Assembly: GCF_001667035.1 (NCBI RefSeq)
Contig: NZ_LZIR01000008.1
Span: forward strand, 186,001 to 250,000
Direction of reading: 5' to 3'
Origin: Mycobacterium sp. 852002-51057_SCH5723018
Lineage (GTDB): Bacteria; Actinomycetota; Actinomycetes; Mycobacteriales; Mycobacteriaceae
Length of the DNA stretch: 64,000 nucleotides
Part shown: piece after piece, positions 57,705 through 64,000 of the stretch
Layout of the letters: every line of letters begins with the position of its first letter
Position numbering within the stretch: the stretch's first letter is position 1
The notes under the pieces: generated by a model
What the model saw: only the letters and a program-made list of their open reading frames with translations
Told to the model about the DNA's origin: nothing
Database searches by the model: none
Made by a program: the position numbers and the translations under genes

Positions 57705-59285
57705 TCAGCGCAGCAGTTGGGCCGCCTGGTCCGCCAGGTCGAGCACTGGCTGCGGGAAGATGCCCAAAACCACTGTGACGGCGGCACACACCGCGATCGC
57801 GGCCTTGCTCAAGATGCCCGGCGCCACCACATGTGGCGTGTCGTCGGTCGTCTCGGTGAAGAACATCGACACGATGACACGCACGTAGAAGTAGGCGGCA
57901 ACACCGCTGGCCACCACACCCACGATCACCAGCGGCACAGCGCCGCCCTGGGCGGCCGCCTTGAACACCGCGAGCTTGCTGACGAAGCCGCTCGTCAACG
58001 GAATGCCGGCGAAGGCCAACAGAAACATCGAAAACATCACGCCCACAATGGGTGAGCGCTGCCCGAGGCCCGCCCAGTGCGACAGGGTGGCGTCCTCGAC
58101 CCCGTCGCCGTTGCGGATCAGGCTCACGATGGCGAACGCGCCGACGGTGCTGAAGCTGTAAGCGACCAGGTAGAACAGGGTGGCGGAGAGGCCCGCCTGG
58201 TTGTCGGCGATGACACCGGTGAGGATGAACCCGACGTGGGCGACCGACGAATAGGCCAGCATCCGCTTGACGTCGGTCTGGTTGACCGCCGTGATGGTGG
58301 CCACCGCCATGGTCAGGATCGCAATTGTCCATAGCACCGGACGCCATTGGTCGTGCAGCGGCGGCAGGGCCACGTAGACCACCCGAAGCAGCGCGCCGAA
58401 CGCCGCGACCTTGGTGGCCGCCGCCATGAATCCCGTGATCGGGGTCGGCGCGCCCTGGTACACGTCGGGGATCCACGAGTGGAACGGGACCGCACCGACT
58501 TTGAAGAGCAGGCCGACCGACAGCAGCGCGACGCCGATCAGCGCCATCGTGCTATCGCCGTGGGCCGCCAGCGCATCCCGGACGCCGGACAACGTGAGCG
58601 TGCCCGTCGCCCCGTAGATCAGCGCGACGCCGTACAGGAAAAAGGCCGACGAAAAGGCTCCCAGTAGGAAGTACTTCATCGCCGCTTCCTGGGACAGCAG
58701 GCGGCGATGGCGGGCCAGCCCGCACATCAGGTACAGCGGCAGCGAAAGAACTTCCAGCGCAACGAACATCGTCAAGAGGTCGTTGGACGCGGGGAACACC
58801 ATCATGCCGCCGACGGACAGCATCAGCAGCGGGAAGAGCTCGGTCTGCGCGGCCCCGGCCCGCTGCGCCTCGCGCTCGGCGTCGCTGCCCGGCACCGCGG
58901 ACGCCTGCGGGGTAAACGAATCCAGGCCCCCCGAACCTGCGCCGACGGCAACCTTGCTCTCCGACTTGGCTTGCGTCCGCTCGGCGATGAAGATCACCGC
59001 CAGCATGGCGACCAGCAGCACGCTGCCCTGCAGAAACAGAGTCGGGCGATCGATGGCCACCGCGCCCAGCACCGCGGGGCGGCCGGAGGCTTGAATCGAC
59101 CGGCTGACCTCGACGACCGCCACGAATGCCGCCACCAAGCCGCCGAGGGCAAGCGTCACCTGGGCGCCGTAGCGAATTCGCCTCGGCAGGAACGCTTCGC
59201 CCAGCACGCCGACCACCGCGACCGAGAACACGATGAGCATCGGGCAGAGCAGGAAGTACTCGACGCTGGGAGTGGGCAGGATCAT
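57705..59285 (-). CDS. nuoN: NADH-quinone oxidoreductase subunit N
   Basis: 526 aa, antiporter-like proton-pumping membrane subunit of complex I. About 14 helices. The key Lys in LFKVGAVPFHSWIPDVYQGAPTPITGFM and a second Lys in TKVAAFGALLRV are in place. Last gene of the nuo operon; its start overlaps the nuoM stop by 4 bp. Confidence 0.95.
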   Translation of the reverse strand: MILPTPSVEYFLLCPMLIVFSVAVVGVLGEAFLPRRIRYGAQVTLALGGLVAAFVAVVEVSRSIQASGRPAVLGAVAIDRPTLFLQGSVLLVAMLAVIFIAERTQAKSESKVAVGAGSGGLDSFTPQASAVPGSDAEREAQRAGAAQTELFPLLMLSVGGMMVFPASNDLLTMFVALEVLSLPLYLMCGLARHRRLLSQEAAMKYFLLGAFSSAFFLYGVALIYGATGTLTLSGVRDALAAHGDSTMALIGVALLSVGLLFKVGAVPFHSWIPDVYQGAPTPITGFMAAATKVAAFGALLRVVYVALPPLHDQWRPVLWTIAILTMAVATITAVNQTDVKRMLAYSSVAHVGFILTGVIADNQAGLSATLFYLVAYSFSTVGAFAIVSLIRNGDGVEDATLSHWAGLGQRSPIVGVMFSMFLLAFAGIPLTSGFVSKLAVFKAAAQGGAVPLVIVGVVASGVAAYFYVRVIVSMFFTETTDDTPHVVAPGILSKAAIAVCAAVTVVLGIFPQPVLDLADQAAQLLR

Positions 59286-60856
59286 CGGTGCGGTCCTTCA
59301 GCTCTCCGGGGTGGCGCGGTGGGCGCGGGATCGTGCTGGCCGATGGTGGTCATCGTGTTCGTGACGGCCGGATTGATCAGGTCCAGCACCGGCTTGGGGT
59401 AGACCCCGAGCGCGATCAGCAGCGCGATCAACGGTGCGACGACGATCATCTCGCGCGCCCTCAGGTCACCGATGCGTTCGTTGCCGCTGGCCACCGGCCC
59501 GGTCATCACCCGCTGGTAGAGCCACAACATGTAGATCGCCGACAGCACCAGCGCGGTGACGCCGATCGAGGCCGCCAACCAATACCGGTTGAAAGTTCCC
59601 AGCAGGACCAGGAATTCGCTGATGAATGGCGCCAGGCCGGGGAGCGACAGGGTGGCCATCGCCGAGACGAGGAAAGTGCCCGCCAGGATGGGCGCCACCT
59701 TCTGCACGCCGCCGTAGTCGGCGATCGCCCGGCTGCCGTGCCGGGTTATCAGGAAGCCGGCGATCAGGAACACGGCCGCCGTGGACAGGCCGTGGTTGAG
59801 CATGTACAGCGTCGACCCGCTCTGACCCTGGCTGGTCATCACGAAGATGCCCAGGATGATGAACCCGAAGTGCGAGATCGAGGTGTAGGCGATCAGGCGC
59901 ATGATGTCGGCCTGGCCGATCGCCACGATCGCGCCGTAGACCACCCCGATGACGGCCAGCACCACGATCAGGGGGCGGAAATACGTTGAGGCGCTCGGGA
60001 ACAGCTGTAGGCAGTAGCGCAGCATGCCGAACGTGCCGACCTTGTCCATCACCGCCATCATCAGCACCGCGGCCGCGGGTGTGGCCTCCACCGCGGCGTC
60101 GGGCAGCCAGCGGTGGAACGGCCACAGCGGCGCCTTGATGGCGAACGCGAACATGAAGCCCAAGAACAGCGCCTTGAACACCGCGGGGTCCGCGCCGTAG
60201 CGCCCGGACGCGACGCCGGCCACGATGTCGCGGAAGTCAAAGGTGCCCGCGCCGTGCTGCGCGGTTACCACATACAGCCCGATGACCGCCGCGAGCATGA
60301 TCAGGCCGCCGAACAGGTTGTACAGCAGGAACTTCACCGCCGCGCGCGACCGGCCGGGGCCCTGGCCGAAGCCGCCGATCAGGAAGTACATCGGGATGAG
60401 CATGGCCTCGAAGAACACGTAGAACAGCAACACGTCCAGCGCGATCACCGAGATCAGCACCATCGACTCGATGGCCAGGGTCAAGGCGACGTAGGCGTGC
60501 ACGCCGCGGGTTCCCTCGCCGCCGTCGTTCCAGCCCGCGACCTGGAGCAGCGGGATCAGCACCGCTGTCAGCAACACCAGCACCACCGCGATACCGTCCA
60601 CGCCGAGGGAGTAACCCGCGCCCAGCGCCGGTATCCAGCGGTGGGTTTCGACGAATTGGTAAGTGGCACCTCCGGTCTTGAAGCCGACCGTGATGACGGC
60701 CGCCACCGCCAGCGTCAGCACGCCGAAGACCAGGCCGGTCCACTTGGCCAGCTGGCGCAGCCCCGGCGGCAGCAGGATGGTCAGCACGGCGCCCGCCAGC
60801 GGCACCAGCCACAGCACGCTCAGCCACGGCACGTCGGTCAGCAAAGCCCCGTTCAT
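59282..60856 (-). CDS. nuoM: NADH-quinone oxidoreductase subunit M
   Basis: 524 aa, antiporter-like subunit. The conserved Glu in the DVLLFYVFFEAMLIPMYFLIG helix and the Lys in AFAIKAPLWPFHRWLPDAAVEATPAAAVLMMAVMDKVG are present. The ATG at 60856 overlaps the stop of an MIRU mini-ORF (ATGA), so translation from nuoL to nuoM appears to run through the repeat. Confidence 0.95.
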   Translation of the reverse strand: MNGALLTDVPWLSVLWLVPLAGAVLTILLPPGLRQLAKWTGLVFGVLTLAVAAVITVGFKTGGATYQFVETHRWIPALGAGYSLGVDGIAVVLVLLTAVLIPLLQVAGWNDGGEGTRGVHAYVALTLAIESMVLISVIALDVLLFYVFFEAMLIPMYFLIGGFGQGPGRSRAAVKFLLYNLFGGLIMLAAVIGLYVVTAQHGAGTFDFRDIVAGVASGRYGADPAVFKALFLGFMFAFAIKAPLWPFHRWLPDAAVEATPAAAVLMMAVMDKVGTFGMLRYCLQLFPSASTYFRPLIVVLAVIGVVYGAIVAIGQADIMRLIAYTSISHFGFIILGIFVMTSQGQSGSTLYMLNHGLSTAAVFLIAGFLITRHGSRAIADYGGVQKVAPILAGTFLVSAMATLSLPGLAPFISEFLVLLGTFNRYWLAASIGVTALVLSAIYMLWLYQRVMTGPVASGNERIGDLRAREMIVVAPLIALLIALGVYPKPVLDLINPAVTNTMTTIGQHDPAPTAPPRRAEGPHR

Positions 60857-60909
60857 CGGCGCCGCTCCTCCTCATCGCTAAGCTCTGCATCGTCGCCGGC
60901 GTGAGTCAT
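60853..60909 (-). CDS. MIRU mini-ORF 2
   Basis: 18 codons (MTHAGDDAELSDEEERRR). The start overlaps the stop of mini-ORF 1, and its own TGA overlaps the ATG of nuoM. The GAGGAGG near its end sits at Shine-Dalgarno distance from nuoM. Confidence 0.5.
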   Translation of the reverse strand: MTHAGDDAELSDEEERRR

Positions 60910-60959
60910 TGGCGCCGCTCCTCCTCATCGCCCCGCTCTGCATCGTCGCCGGCGCGCAT
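60906..60959 (-). CDS. MIRU mini-ORF 1
   Basis: 17 codons ([17 protein letters not shown]). Its ATG shares the A of the nuoL TGA (TGATG), and its TGA overlaps the ATG of mini-ORF 2. It probably serves translational coupling rather than encoding a working protein. Confidence 0.5.
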   Translation of the reverse strand: MRAGDDAERGDEEERRQ

Positions 60960-62845
60960 CACCAGACTCTCACCGCCAGGATCAGCGCGGCCACCAGTAC
61001 CGCGCCCGCGAGCATGGACAGGGCATAGTTGCGGGCGAAGCCGGTTTGCACCCGCCGCAGGCGATTTGAGGTCCGGCTGACCAGCGCCGCCAGCGCGTTG
61101 ACCGAGCCGTCCACGCCCGCGTCGTCGACTTCGACCAGCGCGGAAGTCAGTTGTGCGCCGGGGCGCATGAACACGTCTTCGTTGAAGGCATCGCCGTAAA
61201 GGTCCTTGCGCGCGGCCGTAGTGAGCGGGTTGACGGCCAGCGGGGCCACCCTCGGAATCGGTGCGGTGGCGTACATCCGGTAGGCCACCGCGATGCCGAT
61301 CGCGACGACGCCCAGCGCCACGACGGTGGTGACCCAGGCCGGCAGGGCATGGGCGGCTTCTTCCCGCACCCCGACGACCGGCTCGAGCCAGCGCTGCAGG
61401 CTGCCGCCCCACCACATCAGGAACCCGGAGAACACCGAACCGACCGCGAGCAGGATCATCGGCCACGCCATGACGGCCGGCGCCTCATGCGGGTGCGAGC
61501 CTGGGGCCCAACGCTTTTCGCCGAAGAAGGTCATCAACATGACCCGCGTCATGTAGAACGCGGTGACGCCGGCTCCCAGCAGCGCGGCCCCGCCCAGCAC
61601 GTAGCCCCGGGTGTCGCCGGTGGACAGCGCCGCCTCGATGATCTTGTCCTTGGAGAAGAAGCCCGCGAACGGCGGCACGCCGATGATGGCCAGATATCCC
61701 AGCCCAAACGTGGCGAAAGTAATTGGCAGGGCGGTCCGCAGGCCTCCGTAGCGGCGCATGTCCTGTTCCTCGTGCATCGCGTGGATCACCGCGCCGGAGC
61801 CAAGGAACAAACCGGCCTTGAAGAAGCCGTGGGTCAGCAGGTGCATGATCGCGAACGCGTAACCGGCCGGTCCCAGCCCGGCGGCCAGCACCATGTAGCC
61901 GATCTGGCTCATCGTCGAGGCCGCCAGCGCGCGCTTGATGTCGTCCTTGGCGCAGCCGATGAACGCCCCGAGCAGCAGCGTGACGGCGCCGACGATCACC
62001 ACGGCCAGTTGCGCGCCGGGCGCCAGGTTGTACAGCGGGTTGGACCGCACGATCAAATACACCCCGGCGGTCACCATGGTGGCGGCGTGGATCAGCGCGG
62101 ACACCGGGGTGGGGCCCTCCATCGCATCGCCCAGCCACGCCTGCAGCGGGACTTGCGCGGACTTGGCGCAGGCGCCCAGCAGCAACAGCAGCCCCATCGC
62201 GGTCAACGCGCCCCGGCCGGCGGCGGGTGCCCCGGCGAACACCCCGGCGTACGACAGCGTGCCGAAGGTGCTGAACATCAAGAACATTCCCAGCGCCAGC
62301 CCGGCGTCGCCGACCCGGTTCATCACGAACGCCTTCTTGGCCGCCGTGGCCGCCGTCGGCTTGTGATACCAGAAACCGATGAGCAGGTAGGAGGCCAGGC
62401 CGACGCCCTCCCACCCGACGTAGAGCACCACGTAGTTGTCGGCGACGACCAGCAGCAGCATCGAGGCCAGGAACAGGTTGAGGTAGCCGAAAAAGCGGCG
62501 ACGGTCCGGGTCGTCGGCCATGTAGCCGACCGAGTAGATGTGGATCAGCGACCCGACCCCGGTGATCAGCAGCACGAAACACATGGACAGCTGGTCGATC
62601 TGGAGCCCGAGGTCGACCTGGAGCTGCCCGACCGGGATCCAGCTGAACAGCTTCTGGTGGATGACGCGGTCATCCCCACTTCGATTGAGCATGTCGGCGA
62701 GCAGCGTCGCGCCCACCCCGAACGCCGCGAGCGCGGTGGCGCAGCCCAGCAGGTGGCCCCACGGGTCGGTGCGCCTGCCGCCGAAGAGCAGGATCGCGGC
62801 ACCCGCCAACGGCAGCGCCACCAGCAGCCAGGTGTATTGAGTCAT
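60959..62845 (-). CDS. nuoL: NADH-quinone oxidoreductase subunit L
   Basis: 628 aa, the largest antiporter-like subunit, with about 16 helices. Conserved [15 protein letters not shown] motif appears as [39 protein letters not shown], and [12 protein letters not shown] and FFSKD follow. The C-terminal amphipathic helix region is present. ATG at 62845, 10 bp after nuoK; upstream codons belong to nuoK. Confidence 0.95.
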   Translation of the reverse strand: MTQYTWLLVALPLAGAAILLFGGRRTDPWGHLLGCATALAAFGVGATLLADMLNRSGDDRVIHQKLFSWIPVGQLQVDLGLQIDQLSMCFVLLITGVGSLIHIYSVGYMADDPDRRRFFGYLNLFLASMLLLVVADNYVVLYVGWEGVGLASYLLIGFWYHKPTAATAAKKAFVMNRVGDAGLALGMFLMFSTFGTLSYAGVFAGAPAAGRGALTAMGLLLLLGACAKSAQVPLQAWLGDAMEGPTPVSALIHAATMVTAGVYLIVRSNPLYNLAPGAQLAVVIVGAVTLLLGAFIGCAKDDIKRALAASTMSQIGYMVLAAGLGPAGYAFAIMHLLTHGFFKAGLFLGSGAVIHAMHEEQDMRRYGGLRTALPITFATFGLGYLAIIGVPPFAGFFSKDKIIEAALSTGDTRGYVLGGAALLGAGVTAFYMTRVMLMTFFGEKRWAPGSHPHEAPAVMAWPMILLAVGSVFSGFLMWWGGSLQRWLEPVVGVREEAAHALPAWVTTVVALGVVAIGIAVAYRMYATAPIPRVAPLAVNPLTTAARKDLYGDAFNEDVFMRPGAQLTSALVEVDDAGVDGSVNALAALVSRTSNRLRRVQTGFARNYALSMLAGAVLVAALILAVRVW

Positions 62846-62855
62846 CTCCGCGTTC

Positions 62856-63155
62856 TTAGCCTTTGAGTAGGTTCGCGTCGTCGACCGAAGCCGATTTGCG
62901 GGCACGGAAAATCGTCATGATGATGGCCAGGCCGACGACCACCTCGCAGGCGGCCACCACCATGGTGAAGAACGCGATCATCTGCCCGTCCAGATGGCCG
63001 TGCATCCGCGCGAACGTGACGAACGCCAGGTTGACGGCGTTGAGCATCAGCTCGACGCACATGAACATGACGATGGCGTTGCGGCGCAACAGCACACCCG
63101 AGGCCCCGATCGTGAACAGCAGCGCCGAAAGGTAGAGGTAGTTGGCCGGATTCAC
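62856..63155 (-). CDS. nuoK: NADH-quinone oxidoreductase subunit K
   Basis: 99 aa, three helices. The proton-channel glutamates Glu35 ([11 protein letters not shown]) and Glu71 ([10 protein letters not shown]) are both present. ATG overlaps the nuoJ stop (ATGA). Confidence 0.95.
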   Translation of the reverse strand: MNPANYLYLSALLFTIGASGVLLRRNAIVMFMCVELMLNAVNLAFVTFARMHGHLDGQMIAFFTMVVAACEVVVGLAIIMTIFRARKSASVDDANLLKG

Positions 63156-63970
63156 GACGCACCGCCCTTCACAGCCTCGGCGGACCGGGTGTCTCGGGTG
63201 TCTCGGGTGTCTTTGCCGTCCGCGCCGCGCAGGCGCAGGATCGGCGACACCGACAACTCCGAGTACGAGCCGTCGGGCAGCAGCGCCGCCACGTCGACCG
63301 CGTTGTGTCGCGCGTAGACACCGGGATTAGGCATCGGGGTGGCGTGCCCGCCCGCGCGGAAGCGCTCCTCGGACAGTTCCCGCTGCGTCTTGCGGCGCTC
63401 GAAGCGCTCCCGGTGCGCCAGCACCATCGCGCCGACGGCCGCGGTGATCAGCAAGGCGCTGGTGAGCTCGAACGCCCACAGGTATCGCGAAAAGATCAGT
63501 GCGGCCAGGCCTTCGACGTTGCCACCGGAGTTGGCGGTGGTCAGTCCCACAAAACCTCCGGTCGCGACGTTACCGATGCCGGCCAGCAGCAGGATGCCGA
63601 ATCCGAGGCCGGTGACCACCGCCGCGACCCGCTGACCGCGCAGCGTCTCCTTCAGGGACTCCGCGGAGTCGACGCCGATCAGCATCAGCACGAACAGGAA
63701 CAACATCATCACCGCGCCGGTGTAGACGACAACCTGGACCACACCCAAGAACAGGGCGTCCTGGACCATGTAGAACACCGCCAGGATGATCATCGTCATG
63801 GCCAGGAACATGGCCGAGTACACCGCGTTGACCGCCAGCACCACCCCGAGGGCGCCGATCAGCGCCAGCGCGCCCAGCACCCAGAACGTCACCGCTTCAC
63901 CGGTGGAGGTGCGAACGATGGTGTCTGTAGCCAGATTTGACGCCAGGTTCGAGGCCGCCGGCCCGGTCAC
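63152..63970 (-). CDS. nuoJ: NADH-quinone oxidoreductase subunit J
   Basis: 272 aa with five transmembrane helices in the first 200 residues ([22 protein letters not shown] is the conserved core) and a long soluble C-terminal tail typical of actinobacterial NuoJ. The tail includes three DTR units encoded by a 9-bp tandem repeat. GTG start overlaps the stop of nuoI (GTGA). Confidence 0.93.
   Translation of the reverse strand: MTGPAASNLASNLATDTIVRTSTGEAVTFWVLGALALIGALGVVLAVNAVYSAMFLAMTMIILAVFYMVQDALFLGVVQVVVYTGAVMMLFLFVLMLIGVDSAESLKETLRGQRVAAVVTGLGFGILLLAGIGNVATGGFVGLTTANSGGNVEGLAALIFSRYLWAFELTSALLITAAVGAMVLAHRERFERRKTQRELSEERFRAGGHATPMPNPGVYARHNAVDVAALLPDGSYSELSVSPILRLRGADGKDTRDTRDTRSAEAVKGGAS
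63186..63212 (-). repeat. Three tandem 9-bp repeats in nuoJ
   Basis: CGGGTGTCT three times in succession on the plus strand. Being in frame, a copy-number change would only add or remove an Asp-Thr-Arg unit. Candidate variable-number repeat. Confidence 0.7.
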
Positions 63971-64000
63971 CGCGCTTCTCCGGCGCCGGGGGACTCACGC
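63967..64000 (-). CDS. nuoI: NADH-quinone oxidoreductase subunit I, 3' end only
   Basis: Partial: the last codons read [10 protein letters not shown], then a TGA that overlaps the nuoJ GTG. Identity is inferred from the fixed nuo gene order, because no iron-sulfur motif falls inside the window. Confidence 0.6.
   Translation of the reverse strand, partial: RESPGAGEAR

Larger units (their letters stand above)
60853..60959 (-). repeat. MIRU doublet between nuoL and nuoM
   Basis: Two tandem MIRU-type copies fill the whole nuoL-nuoM interval. Each contains GCCGGCGACGATGCAGAGC and GATGAGGAGGAGCGGCGCC on the minus strand. They open and close with stop/start overlaps to both flanking genes and to each other. 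Copy 2 has a CTTAGC variant in place of CGGGGC. Confidence 0.85.

Overview
High-GC DNA with mycobacterial hallmarks: a nuo complex I operon next to a block whose gene order matches my recollection of the M. tuberculosis H37Rv interval Rv3162c-Rv3171c (DUF58, moxR3, TetR, phosphotransferase, aofH, hydrolase), plus a DUF3349 protein, a hemophore-like protein, UdgX, a 13E12-type HNH protein and MIRU repeats. The source is most likely a non-tuberculous Mycobacterium. A M. avium complex-like species is plausible, but I cannot prove the species.

Layout. 0.3-13.4 kb: mixed metabolic and stress genes (GAF-ANTAR regulator, lone glgX, SDR, aldo-keto reductase, membrane sensor-like protein, cytochrome b561/molybdopterin oxidoreductase, lipoprotein, hemerythrin protein, udgX, ThDP enzyme). 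13.7-27.1 kb: a glycan locus. Nine tightly overlapping minus-strand genes encode UDP-glucose dehydrogenase and UDP-xylose synthase, heptose genes gmhA, hldE and a GT2-GmhB fusion, two GT9 heptosyltransferase-type enzymes, an SDR and a NodU-type carbamoyltransferase. Three more glycosyltransferases flank them. 27.4-36.7 kb: topoisomerase IB, hemophore, STAS protein, CsbD, DUF3349, nuclease-fold enzyme, acyl-CoA dehydrogenase, nucleotidyltransferase and katE. 36.8-41.4 kb: a chemotaxis-like island without visible receptors (two CheB esterases, a STAS-ATPase fusion, CheR-PAS). 41.6-53.4 kb: a glycosyltransferase, AraC and TetR regulators, two flavin amine oxidases, hydrolase, phosphotransferase and HNH protein. 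53.5-57.7 kb: a MoxR/DUF58/DUF4129 membrane operon. 57.7-64 kb: nuoN, M, L, K, J and the 3' end of nuoI on the minus strand.

Two features tie the window together. First, at least ten sites carry a stress-sigma (SigF-type) promoter pattern, GTTT-N15/16-GGGTA(T/A/G). Several lie exactly 9-10 bases before a start codon, implying leaderless mRNAs. They precede glgX, the cytochrome b561 operon, the hemerythrin gene, udgX, katE, the CheB island and three transcription units of the glycan locus. Two of them stand back to back and drive the heptose/xylose operon and a divergent glycosyltransferase. The window therefore looks like a general-stress regulon that includes the synthesis of an unusual carbamoylated, heptose- and xylose-containing glycan. 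Second, MIRU repeats occur as doublets: between nuoL and nuoM as two chained mini-ORFs, and at the 5' end of the UDP-glucose dehydrogenase gene as an in-frame N-terminal extension.

All assignments rest on reading motifs and context by eye. No database search was run.
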